A stretch of 64,000 nt of DNA, taken from assembly GCA_963580455.1 (NCBI GenBank), contig OY756967.1, positions 8,020,501 through 8,084,500 on the forward strand. Reading direction: 5' to 3'. Source of the DNA: Euonymus europaeus. Taxonomy: Eukaryota; Streptophyta; Magnoliopsida; Celastrales; Celastraceae. The notes beneath the pieces are model-generated. The model worked only from the letters and a program-made list of their open reading frames with translations, did no database searches and had not been told where the DNA came from. Made by a program: the position numbers and the translations under genes. Within the stretch, counting starts at the first letter, position 1. Each line of letters begins with the position of its first letter. This document shows positions 1 through 10,001 of this stretch, piece after piece.

Positions 1-364
1 AAGAAATTTAAATGTCATTGTCATGCATATACCATACTTTTTTCGATTGAAATTTAAACAACCCGGCCATACTTTCTTTCACGTTTGACAGTTTCAATCT
101 TCTCATTTTGCTTCTGAGCTAATTTTTGAATTCTGAAAAGTGTTAGAAGAAACAAAAAAATTAAATGTACATAAAAGGGCTAAATAATAAAAAAATTAAA
201 ACAAAACTTTCATATGACTTTCCAGAGATGCAACTGAAGCACAAACAGTTTTAAAGTAACATTTTTAACATTGACTATGTAGGTCACAAAACATTGGACT
301 CTCATAAACATATATAATATTAGCGGCATACATTTAAAAATCCAGCAAAAAAAATTACTTGCTT

Positions 365-690
365 ACCTTACCTTCGTCACAACGTGCTGAAGGGAGGTTA
401 GGCAACAACAAACACTAAAGTTATTGAATTAAGAGCAGTTGATATGCCTTCTTCGGCAATTGATATAGTTTCTGGTCCATCACTTCACTAATGGAAACTC
501 TAAGCCATATTTTTTAAAAATGTTAAGGACTTACGATGATCAATAACAAGAACTGGTCAATTTTGCTCTAGTTAACAATATAAAGTATCGATCCTCTGGT
601 CTCATTTTGTCAACGTGGTCAATAAAAATAACACCTCCATCTGCCAAAACCATGGCTCCACCTTCAAGGTAAAACTTTCATTACACAGAC
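365..690 (-). pseudogene. MCM5-like replicative helicase, pseudogene fragment
   Basis: Two pieces of the MCM AAA+ ATPase core can be read on the minus strand. The first (about 690 down to 586) reads [14 protein letters not shown] and continues to [11 protein letters not shown], matching the MCM5 Walker B region. The near-invariant DEFD is DHVD here, so the catalytic Glu is lost. The second (about 500 down to 372) reads TISIAEEGISTALNS in one frame, the next conserved MCM block. It has a frame change just before it and a stop codon in the following stretch (VVA, stop, PP). A GT-type donor follows at about 372, so intron structure survives and this is not an obvious processed copy. MCM5 is a subunit of the MCM2-7 helicase that unwinds DNA at replication origins; this copy cannot encode that. 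It may continue left of the window. Assignment to MCM5 over other MCMs rests on the REFYLEGG-like and MRPEDR wording and is fairly good. Confidence 0.75.
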
Positions 691-1964
691 AAAATGAAAT
701 ATAAGCACCAAAAAAAGAACTTGAAAGAACCATATCTAACCTTCTAATGATTGAGCAAGAAGAAGCATGCGCAAATCTGCAATAGAGCAAACTCAGTACA
801 ACTCCAGAAGGACCCAACAAAACACACACAAAGTATGCGACCAAAAGCTGTACTTATGAAAAGAGGCTAACCTATCTAATCAGCAATGTCAATCGAGTAA
901 TGGTAAAAGAGTTTTCAGAACATCATAAGGAAAATAATATCCATCAAAGCCTATAGCATTCCTATCACCAACGCGAAAGGGAAATGAGATGGACAACAGA
1001 ATTAGTAAAATCTTGATGCTTACTTTGACATACATGTCGAGAAATACCAGAAATGAAAGCACTAAAAAAAAGACAATAGAGAAATTTTTTGTGCAACTCA
1101 TCAGACATATAACCCATATCCTTGTATATCTTCAAGCTAGAACATTTATAACCTTCAAAAGAAAGGATCACCAAAACATGACCAAATTCTAACCCATGAA
1201 ATTACCTGACCAAGGAAAAATGGAAGATAACACCAACTTTAGAGTTCACATATATCAGATACAAACAGATGACAATGCAAACAAAAGTAAGCTCCAATAA
1301 AAATTATTGAGGCCACAACATAACCAAGAATAACAAAAATAAAGAACGAAGGTAAAATGAGAGCCAAATCGAAAGTATGAAAGCACACAAAAACTAAAAT
1401 GAAGAGCAAAACTTACTTGGGAGAACTGCGAAAAAAACCTCTGGGGAAGCACATTTTACAATTTCAGAGAGAGATGAAACCAAGGACAAACTAACCTGCA
1501 GACAACCAAGCTAATCAAAAGTTGCTGACTGATTAAATATATTCACGCACCTAAACACACCAGAAGCATATTAGTGAGAATAAATCATGCAAATTCATAG
1601 GATAACCAAAGAAAGCATTTGAGATGGAGAAGCAACTCACAAAAGCAACGACTCAATCGTAGAGAATCAGAGATGAAAAAGCATATGCGAACTCGCAGAC
1701 AACAACAAATCAGATTATGCAAGCTGATTAAACATATTCATGCACCTGGATTTTTTTTTGGGGTAGCTCAATCACTCGTAGAAACACCAAAACCAGAGAA
1801 GATGGTAAGCGGAGGTCTGAAAGCTGAATTCATGTTGCACTCGTGCGATGCAAACTGGCCAGACTATCCAGTTCATGCACCTGCTTTTTGTGAAATTTGC
1901 TTTTATGAGGTGGTCTGTCTACGCCGTCCCAACAACGTAGTGAGCAATCATTCCAATTTGAGTC
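691..1964. other. AT-rich stretch with no supported gene
   Basis: Short open stretches exist on both strands, but I recognise no domain. More upstream exons of the decayed MCM5-like gene could lie here on the minus strand; only a weak resemblance near 740-770 was seen. Confidence 0.5.
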
Positions 1965-2430
1965 CACAATAGACCATATCTACGTGTAACATCACACGTT
2001 GACATCTGCTTTTCCAAAAGATAAGACCGAAAAAGGAACGCTGTGGAAGACAAATGAAACCCCAATATTTGACGTTCACGATCAAAAAGCTCAACGAATC
2101 TGATGGCTGTGGGAGAGCGAAAAACCCACTAACGAGCGAGAGAATGTGAGAGCGGTCCAAACTCGCCACAAGAGCATTCGATTTGCACGGACTTTATAAT
2201 TTCACAATAGACCATATCTACGTGTAACATCACACGTTGACGTCTGCTTTTCCAAAAGATAAGCCCGAAAAAGGAACGCTAATGAAACCCCAATATTTGA
2301 CGTTCACGGTCAAAAGAGCTCAACGAATCTGATGGCTGTGGGAGAGCGAAAAACCCACCAACACGCGAGAGTATGTGAGAGCGGTCCAGACTCGCCACAA
2401 GAGCATTCGATTTGCACGGACTTTATAATT
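1965..2430. repeat. Direct tandem duplication, 238-bp period
   Basis: The block starting CACAATAGACCATATCTACG at 1,965 starts again at 2,203. Both copies run to the same end, GGACTTTATAATT, with roughly 93% identity by eye. The second copy lacks about 11 bases (GTGGAAGACAA) near its middle and carries scattered substitutions. No gene was recognised in it. Confidence 0.9.
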
Positions 2431-2489
2431 CTAGCTAGTTATAGATATAGATTCTCTAACTTTCTCTAATTTTTCTTTACTATATTGTT

Positions 2490-2605
2490 AGATTTAGGCC
2501 ACGTCATCGAGCCGGGCCGGGCCTTGGCCCAAGCCCGGAAGAAGGCTTCGGGCCTCGGGCGGGCTTAAAACAAAAACAATGGCTCAGGCCCGCCCTGAGC
2601 GCAAG
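2490..2605. repeat. GC-rich repeat fragment cut by the Tekay insertion
   Basis: Clustered GGGCC/GGCCC and CGGGC motifs (for example GAGCCGGGCCGGGCC and GGCTCAGGCCCGCCC) stand out in an AT-rich setting. They look like the end of a plant non-autonomous DNA element. The Tekay LTR begins directly after it at 2,606. The missing half is not found on the other side of the array, which fits loss of the array's right end. Confidence 0.4.
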
Positions 2606-4935
2606 TGTAACGCCCCAAACCGGAAGCGCTACCGATGACGTCACTAGTCTCCTAAAGACTTCCTCTCACGTCAACCTAACACGGATTCTACCGAAAATCC
2701 GGCAGCATCTCCCCGTAAATCGGAGAATGCCAACCTGAGCAACAATCAACACCAATATATATAATATCATAAATAAATCTCAATCCGCAACCTAGCAGGG
2801 CCTCAGACCAGCTAACCACATTCACACTCTAGGCAGGGCCTCAGGCCACCTATTCACATGCAAGATACGTAAAGAAGTCATTCATCACATAAACAGTATA
2901 CAGTTCAACATCCGGAACATAGTTCCATAATCCCGGTACGAGAGTCCCGGTTTAACGGCGCAGCTCTCGACCGTCCATCATCCTCCTCATAAGGTAATTG
3001 AAAGATAGATACTTGATCCTTTAAACCAATCTAAGTACTAAATGTACTAGATAAACAAAAGTGTTCACATTATCAAGAACCTAAGCTCCAAGGTGGCGTT
3101 CCCATGTCACGTCTCCACCTACTGATCCGTCGGCTGGACATTCGTACCAGACTCACCTGAAGATCATAGAAGAGAAGTAGGGTGAGCAGAAGGCTCAGTA
3201 GGGAAATAAAGATTTAACGAGATAATCCGGCTGAATTGGAAAACATGGCATAATGCAGCAACATGACATCTATAATGAGCACATTAATAATAAACAACTT
3301 CATCATCATATGGTCTCTCTTGGCATTTTTCAACGGATGTCCGGTATATCATCGGAAACCTTGACACTGCCCCCAGACCACATAGGTGTCACCTCATGAG
3401 ACATCCGACACGGTTATATGACCAAACTCTTAATTAGCTCTCCAGCCCTAAGATGTTGGTCTCGTCCCGCCCTCGGATTCCCACATCCACACGTAACTCT
3501 TATAGGAACTACGAGCCCGTGCCCGTAGCTCCTAATGCATCTAATGAGCATGTCCAATATGTAAGAATAAACATATATATAAAAATCCTTTATACATACG
3601 TAACTACGTGATGCATGTTTGAGGATAAATTATGCTTGATAGATGATCAAACATGTAATCGGTTATGCAATAAATTCAATAATAATATTCATGGCTCGTT
3701 CTTCCTAGGAAGCAATCTAGGCAAGAACTCAAATCAAAGACCAATGAAGGATTACCAACCGCTCTTTAGAATGAAGAGAGAAATCTCTAAGGAATGATTT
3801 AAAAGGGTAAGAATCCCTACCTCGTTATCCAAGCAACAATAGAGAATGTTATTACCAATTTCCGATTTAGAATTCCGACTTTCCCAAACCTAATAAAGAA
3901 GCAAAGTCGAACCCCATATAATGTCAAAACATAACCAACCTCATATATATATATATGAAATAAATTCAATAAACATTGAAATCGAACATTTCTCTTAACT
4001 AGACCATTTTAGCCTAATATGTGCAATCGCACTCCTTTATACCTACCCATTCCAAATTAACAACTTCAAGTCTCCTAATATATATAATTAAACTCCCATA
4101 TGAAATTTCAAGTTCAAATTCTTACCCGAACCCCGTAAACCCCAAATTTCCCTCTTAGGGTTACACTAGAACCTTATCGATTTCTTCACGGAATCGTCTC
4201 AAATTTTGAGGGTAGGTTACCCACTCTTAAGTTACCAACATATCCAAAATTTAGCCTAAAATTCCAATCCAATCAACGGGATCGAAGCAATTCGTCTTTT
4301 AGGCACCAATTTTCCAAATATGCATGAAATCCCTTCAACTTCCATTTTTAACCCAAAAATTTACTCTACTTCACACTCCTATCACATTTCTAGTCTGAAT
4401 GACACAAAATATATAACAAAAACATGGAAAATTCGAAATCAAGGCTTACCTCCTTCAAGGCAAAACAATCTCCAAAGCTTTTATTCTCCACATGCACTCC
4501 AAACAATCTCCAAAATCTTTCTCCCTCACCTCTCCCTTTCTCCTTCTCCCAGCTTTTTCTTTCTCTATTTCTTCATCTCTCTCTCGGCAGATTGCCTTGC
4601 TTTTTCAAAGAATACAAATGTTGCTGCACGGGTTTCGTGCAGCAACTAACCCTTTTTTATTTTTTTTTTCATTTTTTTTTCTTCTTTTTGTTCAATTAAA
4701 GCTCCACTTCGGTGGAGTCAAATACTCCACCGAAGTGGACCATTTATATTATATTATATATATATAATTTTTAGTTTTATTTAATTTTATTTAACTAATG
4801 ATCAACTAAGGACTAATCCTTAGTTAGATTAACTTCATTCTTGGTATTTTTTTTCAAACTCGAATTCATAATTTAATCTTCAATTTATTATTATTATTGT
4901 TATTATTTTCGATATTTTTGGGTCGGGGTATTACA
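2606..4935 (-). repeat. Tekay LTR1 (3' LTR of the leftmost unit)
   Basis: A 2,330-bp LTR. In element orientation it starts TGTAATACCCCGACCC and ends GGGGCGTTACA. It differs from LTR2 and LTR3 at about 11 single bases plus two or three homopolymer-length changes (for example near 2,803, 3,170, 3,178, 3,310, 3,396, 3,595, 4,018, 4,184, 4,230, 4,310). It has a poly-T-rich block at 4,650-4,690 and three strong inverted repeats between 4,620 and 4,825. Confidence 0.95.
4620..4825 (-). promoter_or_regulatory. LTR U3/R region: TATA-like block and three hairpins
   Basis: Perfect inverted repeats: arms 4,620-4,629 / 4,637-4,646 (10 bp, 7-nt loop), 4,703-4,718 / 4,724-4,739 (16 bp, 5-nt loop) and 4,804-4,812 / 4,817-4,825 (9 bp, 4-nt loop). 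Between the last two lies an AT block (about 4,741-4,775) that reads as a run of TATATA in element orientation, a plausible TATA box. The 16-bp hairpin would then sit at or just after the start of transcription. The same arrangement recurs in LTR2 and LTR3. The inverted repeats are seen directly; the promoter role is inferred. Confidence 0.5.
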
Positions 4936-4950
4936 TTCCTTCCCCCTTAA
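4936..4950 (-). other. Polypurine tract, unit 1
   Basis: In element orientation this is AAGGGGGAAGGAA, immediately upstream of the 3' LTR start TGTAATAC, as expected for the plus-strand primer. It is repeated at 12,331 and 19,726. Confidence 0.85.
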
Positions 4951-4970
4951 AGAAATTTCGTCCCCGAAAT

Positions 4971-6305
4971 TTAGATATACGTACTTGTATTCTCGAATAA
5001 ATTCGGGTACTTCTCCCGCATCTTTGACTCTAACTCCCATGTCGCTTCCTCAGCTCCATGATACATCCACATAACTTTTACTAGTGGAATCACACTTGAC
5101 CTTGTGATTTTATCCTGTCGGTCCATAATCCTCACCGGTTGAAGCGTATAGCTCCCATCCTCTTCTACTTCCAAGGTGGTCCAATCCAACACATGCGATG
5201 GATCCAGTTCATATTTTCTAAGCATTGATACATGAAAAACATTGTGAACCTTTGCTAGTTTCGGTGGAAGTGCCAAACGATATGCCACTGGTCCCACCAT
5301 CTCCAGAATTTCGAATGGTCCCACGAACCTTGGTGCCAACTTCCCTTGCTTGCTGTACCTTTGTATTCCCCGTCTCGGACTTACTTTCAAGAATACCTTA
5401 TCTCCCACAGCGAACTCCAAAGGTCTCCTTCTCCGATCAGCATAGGACTTCTGTCGGCTTTGGGCGGTGATTAATCGCTTTCTGATCCCATCTATCCGCT
5501 CTCTCGCTTCCTTGACCATATCTGGTCCCGATACTACCTTCTCACCTATCTCCGCCCAACACAAGGGTGACCTACAAGGCCTCCCGTAGAGTGCCTCAAA
5601 TGGTGCCATCTCAATGCTACTCTGGAAGGAGTTGTTGTAGACAAACTCCGCCAGATGTAAATACTGCTCCCAATTTCCCCCAAAATCCATCACGCAAGAT
5701 CGGAGCATATCCTCCAGGATTTGGATTGTCCTCTCACTCTGCCCGTCACTCTGTGGATGATATGCTGTAGAGAAATCTAGTTGTGTTCCCAACGCCTCTT
5801 GTAAACTACTCCAGAATCTACCCGTGAATCGTGGATCCCGGTCTGACACAATAGATAATGGGACTCCGTGGAGTCTCACAATTTCCCTCACATACAATGC
5901 ACTCAAAGTCTCAAGAGAATCTGTCTTGTTCATCGGCAGAAAATGCGCTGATTTTGTCAATCTATCAACAATCACCCAGACTGTATCATGACGCCTTGTT
6001 GTCATCGGCAATCCTGTCACAAAGTCCATGGTAATCATTTCCCATTTCCATTGTGCCACCGGTAGTGGTTGTAGTAACCCCGCCGGCCTCTGATGTTCCG
6101 CCTTCACTTGTTGACAAGTTAGGCATCTTGCCACATATTTAGCCACATCGGCTTTCATGCCTTTCCACCAAAAATTCCTCTTTAGATCTTGATACATTTT
6201 CTTTCCTCCCGGATGCATAGCAAACTGAGAGTGATGAGCCTCCTTCAAAATCTCCTGTTGGAGCCCTTCATCATTGGGAACCACTAGCCTCCCTGTGAAT
6301 CTCAC
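4971..6305 (-). CDS. Integrase with chromodomain, Tekay unit 1
   Basis: Inserts retrotransposon cDNA into the nuclear genome. The open stretch is 444 codons; its first codon, GTG, is not a real start because this is the tail of a polyprotein. The zinc-binding HHCC region uses His25/His31 and Cys61/Cys64. The catalytic triad is Asp94, Asp155 and Glu191, a proper DD35E spacing. A C-terminal chromodomain (about residues 395-435, ending near [18 protein letters not shown]) is the chromovirus hallmark, thought to steer insertion to particular chromatin. The frame equals that of gag and differs from that of RT, so a frame break lies between this domain and RNase H near 6,305-6,360. All core residues are present, so the domain looks intact. 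Confidence 0.9.
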   Translation of the reverse strand: MRFTGRLVVPNDEGLQQEILKEAHHSQFAMHPGGKKMYQDLKRNFWWKGMKADVAKYVARCLTCQQVKAEHQRPAGLLQPLPVAQWKWEMITMDFVTGLPMTTRRHDTVWVIVDRLTKSAHFLPMNKTDSLETLSALYVREIVRLHGVPLSIVSDRDPRFTGRFWSSLQEALGTQLDFSTAYHPQSDGQSERTIQILEDMLRSCVMDFGGNWEQYLHLAEFVYNNSFQSSIEMAPFEALYGRPCRSPLCWAEIGEKVVSGPDMVKEARERIDGIRKRLITAQSRQKSYADRRRRPLEFAVGDKVFLKVSPRRGIQRYSKQGKLAPRFVGPFEILEMVGPVAYRLALPPKLAKVHNVFHVSMLRKYELDPSHVLDWTTLEVEEDGSYTLQPVRIMDRQDKITRSSVIPLVKVMWMYHGAEEATWELESKMREKYPNLFENTSTYI

Positions 6306-7525
6306 ACCACCATCATTTCCTCGGACCCAACCAGAACTTTCTTCAAAAGCATCAGTGTTGGATCACCATTCTGTGCATCCATGACCTTCTGTACCATTGC
6401 CGACCTCGAAGTCAGGCAACTTAAATACATTTGCTCATCACCCCGTAGCTCCAATCCGAACTGATTGATCGTTTCCACAATCCCCCATTCATGCATGAAT
6501 AGACTCGCAATCCTTTGTTTCCTGCTTAACGCATCCGCGACCACATTTGCTTTACCAGGGTGGTATTGCAAACTAAAGTCAAAATCCTCCAAGTACTCCA
6601 TCCACCGCCTTTGCCGTAAATTCAACTCCTTTTGGGTGAATAGATACTTGAGGCTCTTATGGTCCGAGAAAACTTCAAACCGTTCACCATAGAGATAGTA
6701 CCTCCATTGCTTTAGAGCGAACACCACAGCTGCTAATTCCAGATCGTGCACTGGGTAGTTCCTCTCGTGTGTCTTTAGCAACCTTGAGCCATATTCAATT
6801 ACTCTGTCCCGCTGCATTAACACACAACCCAAGCCTACTCCAGATGCATCGCAATACACCTGGTAGCCTACATTTCTTTCCGGAACCACTAGCACTGGAG
6901 GTGTTGTCAACCTCTTTTTCAATTCTTCGAACGCAACCTCACACTCATCTGTCCATACATAAGGTGTACCTTTCTTGGTAAGTTGTGTCATGGGTGCAGC
7001 TACTCGCGAAAAGTTCTGGATGAACCTTCGATAGTAACCCGCCAAACCCAAGAAACTTCGAATTTCCGTCACATTTTTAGGTCTTGCCCAATTCAGGACT
7101 GATTCAATCTTGGAATAATCCACCGCAATCCCTTCTTGTGTGATCACATGACCAAGGAATTTCACCTCCGTGGCCCAGAATTCACACTTGCTCAGCTTTG
7201 CATAAAGCTGGTTTTCCCTCAACGTTTGCAAGACTAGTCTTAGATGTTCTTCATGCTCCTTTACTGTGGGAGAGTAAATCAAAATGTCGTCGATGAAGAC
7301 CACTACAAATCTATCCAAAAACGGATGGAGGACCCGTTGCATCAAGTCCATGAATACCGCAGGAGCATTCGTTAACCCAAACGGCATCACGAGGAACTCG
7401 TAATGCCCGTATCGAGTTCTGAAAGCTGTTTTCTGAATATCCTCCTCCTTTATTCTTAATTGATGGTACCCTGATCGGAGATCGATCTTCGAAAAATGCC
7501 TCGCACCCCTTAGTTGATCAAACAA
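6302..7525 (-). CDS. Reverse transcriptase-RNase H, Tekay unit 1
   Basis: 407 codons covering most of RT and RNase H. The RT catalytic aspartates are Asp15 ([10 protein letters not shown]) and Asp79/Asp80 (FIDDILIYS); the MPFGLTNAP motif lies between. RNase H follows, with [10 protein letters not shown] at about residue 225, an ELAAV block and DHKSLKYLF. The tail [14 protein letters not shown] is typical of Ty3. The first RT segment (through [14 protein letters not shown]) is in the upstream gag frame, so the ORF opens only after a one-base shift near 7,550-7,560. It closes at a TGA (6,304-6,302) that overlaps the integrase frame by 4 bases. As it stands, one translated polyprotein could not include all domains. 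Confidence 0.9.
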   Translation of the reverse strand: MFDQLRGARHFSKIDLRSGYHQLRIKEEDIQKTAFRTRYGHYEFLVMPFGLTNAPAVFMDLMQRVLHPFLDRFVVVFIDDILIYSPTVKEHEEHLRLVLQTLRENQLYAKLSKCEFWATEVKFLGHVITQEGIAVDYSKIESVLNWARPKNVTEIRSFLGLAGYYRRFIQNFSRVAAPMTQLTKKGTPYVWTDECEVAFEELKKRLTTPPVLVVPERNVGYQVYCDASGVGLGCVLMQRDRVIEYGSRLLKTHERNYPVHDLELAAVVFALKQWRYYLYGERFEVFSDHKSLKYLFTQKELNLRQRRWMEYLEDFDFSLQYHPGKANVVADALSRKQRIASLFMHEWGIVETINQFGLELRGDEQMYLSCLTSRSAMVQKVMDAQNGDPTLMLLKKVLVGSEEMMVV

Positions 7526-7526
7526 A

Positions 7527-9833
7527 TCATTTATCCGAGGTAATGGATACTTGCTTCTTTACCGTAGCTTTGTTCAGCTGCCGGTAGTCGATGCACATTC
7601 TCAATGTGCCATCCTTCTTCTTAACAAACAATACCGGTGCTCCCCACGGGGACACACTCGGTCGAATGAACCCCAAATCCTGCAGTTCCTCTAACTGTCC
7701 CCTCAATTCCTCTAACTCTGCTGGAGCCATCCGGTATGGTGGAATCGAAATCGGCTTTACATATGGATGTAACTCTATGGAAAAGTCTATTTCCCTCTTC
7801 GGAGGTAAACCGGGTAATTCCTCTGGAAACACATCCATAAATTCCTTCACCACAGGAATTGGTTTAACCACCTCGTCGTTAGGGGCCGAAGTTGTCAAAC
7901 TCGCCACGCAACACTCTTGGTGCGCCGTGTTATTCAAGAAATGAGGACACGGAACTCCTTTTGATCCGTGCAATTGGATCACTCCACCATCGGGTATCCT
8001 GAGGGTGACCCTTCTCTCCCAAAAATCTATCAAACCATTGTGTGCAGTCAACCAATCCACCCCGAGGATTACATCAAAGTCCTTAAAGTCTAGGACGTAA
8101 AGATCGGCTTTTAACATCACATCCCCAAATCGACACTCACAACCAAAAGCTATCCCCTCCAACGGAGTAAAATGCCCAAATGGTGTGTCTACGGTAAACA
8201 TTCTCCTTATTGGTGAAACCTCTAAATTTAGTGTTCGTGCAAACGTGCTAGAAATAAACGAAGCAGTAGCACCCGAATCAAATAAAACCTTCGCCCAACA
8301 ATTAGATATAAGAAAGGTACCTCCAATGAAATTGGGATGTTCAGGAGCCTCTTGATGTCCCAAGGCAAAAGCGCGTCCATGCGTCAAGGCCTGCTGCTGC
8401 TGTCTAGCTCCACCCCTTCCCCTCCCTCCAGATGGAGTTGTGGAAGGAAGAGCTGGGGGCGGTATACCCGGGATCTGCATCTGCTCTGAAACTCTGCCAC
8501 CCTGAGGACACTCACTCTTCCTGTGTCCAGCTACACCACATCCGTAGCATATAATCTCTCTAGATCTGCACTGATCCTTCATATGGCCCTCCTTTCCGCA
8601 CTTGTAACACACTACCTTGCCACTCCTAAACCTCTGTCCCTGATCTCTTCCACCTCTGTGGTCCTTCTGTGTCTGAGACTCAGTCTTCTGCCTCTTCTGG
8701 CCACTGCCACCTTCACCCCCTGAATTTGGAGCTTTACGGACCTTATGTATACCCCAGTACTTACGGGAGTTACGTTCTCCCAGCTCTAATTGGAGAGCCA
8801 TATCCACAGCCGCATCATAAGAAATTTTCCCCGAAGGAATCATCAACTTCCCAATACCTGGAATCAACCCGTTCCGGTACCTCTCTGTCTTGCTCCACTC
8901 ATCCGGAGCATTTTTCTTTCCGTACTTATAAAGTTCCTCATATTGTTTCGTGTATTGTGTCACTGTCATCTCAGGAGTCTGCACCAGCTCCAAGTACTGC
9001 TTAGCTTTGTCAGACTGGAGACTCTCAGGCACAAACCGCTGCATGAAAATTAGTTCAAATGACGCCCAAGTCAAGTCGTGCTTCCTCTGATCCAAGGAAT
9101 CCCACCAGTCAGATGCTGGTCCCGTAAGGTAGTAGAAAATCAGCTTTATTCTTCGCTCATCAGGTAGAGCCAGCGATTCAAATCGTTTGCTCATCTGTCG
9201 TATCCAATCTCCTGCATCACACCCATTTCCGTCTCCAGAAAACTGTGGGGGATTGGTCCGGCGAAGTTGATCCACCTCATACATCTCCTGTCCCGGCCTA
9301 AACAGTGCTCCGCCACTAGTGTTAACTCCAAAGGTCTGTCCCTCTACCCGCACCTCAGGAGCTATAACTGTCTGAGCTTGAGTCTGTGTCTGACCTTGTG
9401 TCGGAGCCTGAGCCTGGGCTTGAGCCTGGGCCTGAACTTGAGCCTGAATCTGGGCTAAGGCTTGAGCTTGTGTCTGCGCCCGCGCTTGCACTACCTGAGC
9501 TAAATTTGTCACAATTCCAGCCAAAACCTCCAATGTCATAGGTTGCCTGGTAGTAGCGCTGGGAGTAACTTGTACGGTTGGTAGTACTTGTTCTGAGATC
9601 CTCTCCTGACCCTCATCAGTATATAATCCCTCATGGACTCTCTCCCCAACTCTGTCACTAGTGCCCATCTCCGGCAGTGACCCCTGTGTGCTAGGAGTGC
9701 GCCTGGTAACGCGCGCCACTCCCTCAACCCGGCCCCTACCACGGCCCCTCGGTCTCCCTCGTCGGCCCCTACCATCTGGGGTCGCCACAGTACGAGAGGA
9801 ACGTGTCTCTCTACGAGTATCCATCTGTGCCAC
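7527..9833 (-). CDS. Gag-protease plus RT N-terminus, Tekay unit 1
   Basis: 768 codons from an ATG at 9,833. The N-terminus is Arg/Gly-rich, followed by a Gln/Ala repeat (QAQAQAQ, about residues 117-155). The capsid-type Gag core covers about 195-330 ([10 protein letters not shown], ending near EELYKYGKK). Two CX2CX4HX4C zinc knuckles are at about 406-445 ([14 protein letters not shown] and [14 protein letters not shown]). The aspartic protease active site is FDSGATASF near 519. The RT fingers start near 694 ([16 protein letters not shown]). Gag forms the particle and packages RNA; the protease cleaves the polyprotein. The ORF ends at 7,527, shortly after RT begins, because of a frame break that is identical in units 2 and 3. 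Confidence 0.9.
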   Translation of the reverse strand: MAQMDTRRETRSSRTVATPDGRGRRGRPRGRGRGRVEGVARVTRRTPSTQGSLPEMGTSDRVGERVHEGLYTDEGQERISEQVLPTVQVTPSATTRQPMTLEVLAGIVTNLAQVVQARAQTQAQALAQIQAQVQAQAQAQAQAPTQGQTQTQAQTVIAPEVRVEGQTFGVNTSGGALFRPGQEMYEVDQLRRTNPPQFSGDGNGCDAGDWIRQMSKRFESLALPDERRIKLIFYYLTGPASDWWDSLDQRKHDLTWASFELIFMQRFVPESLQSDKAKQYLELVQTPEMTVTQYTKQYEELYKYGKKNAPDEWSKTERYRNGLIPGIGKLMIPSGKISYDAAVDMALQLELGERNSRKYWGIHKVRKAPNSGGEGGSGQKRQKTESQTQKDHRGGRDQGQRFRSGKVVCYKCGKEGHMKDQCRSREIICYGCGVAGHRKSECPQGGRVSEQMQIPGIPPPALPSTTPSGGRGRGGARQQQQALTHGRAFALGHQEAPEHPNFIGGTFLISNCWAKVLFDSGATASFISSTFARTLNLEVSPIRRMFTVDTPFGHFTPLEGIAFGCECRFGDVMLKADLYVLDFKDFDVILGVDWLTAHNGLIDFWERRVTLRIPDGGVIQLHGSKGVPCPHFLNNTAHQECCVASLTTSAPNDEVVKPIPVVKEFMDVFPEELPGLPPKREIDFSIELHPYVKPISIPPYRMAPAELEELRGQLEELQDLGFIRPSVSPWGAPVLFVKKKDGTLRMCIDYRQLNKATVKKQVSITSDK

Positions 9834-9986
9834 AACAGATTTAAATACTCAGTACTAAACAAAGAACGAGGATTTAAGGGAAAGAATACGTACCGGATCA
9901 GCAGAGGGCGTGACATGGCTTGGAGACTTACTAACACACAACTAGGACCCAGCCCCAGATCCTACGTAAATCCGTAATCTAACCTC

Positions 9987-9998
9987 GCTCCGATACCA
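9987..9998 (-). other. Primer-binding site, unit 1 (initiator tRNA-Met)
   Basis: In element orientation TGGTATCGGAGC, three bases inside the 5' LTR end. It matches the usual plant tRNA-iMet PBS TGGTATCAGAGC at 11 of 12 positions. The same site in unit 2 is 17,382-17,393; in unit 3 it is deleted. Confidence 0.9.
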
Positions 9999-10001
9999 AA
10001 C

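Noticed and set aside
1619..1972. 117-codon plus-strand frame left of the tandem duplication
   Set aside because: No recognisable motif; basic low-information N-terminus; no splice or promoter support.
3615..3797. 60-codon plus-strand frame in each LTR
   Set aside because: Short, no recognised motif, and inside an LTR transcribed in the other direction.
4320..4767. Three overlapping plus-strand open frames in each Tekay LTR
   Set aside because: They run through Ser/Phe-rich low-complexity translation of T/C tracts and change with homopolymer length between LTR copies.
8523..9053. Plus-strand open frames of 66-111 codons opposite Tekay gag
   Set aside because: They mirror the coding strand of gag (codon-bias shadows) and recur unchanged in every unit.
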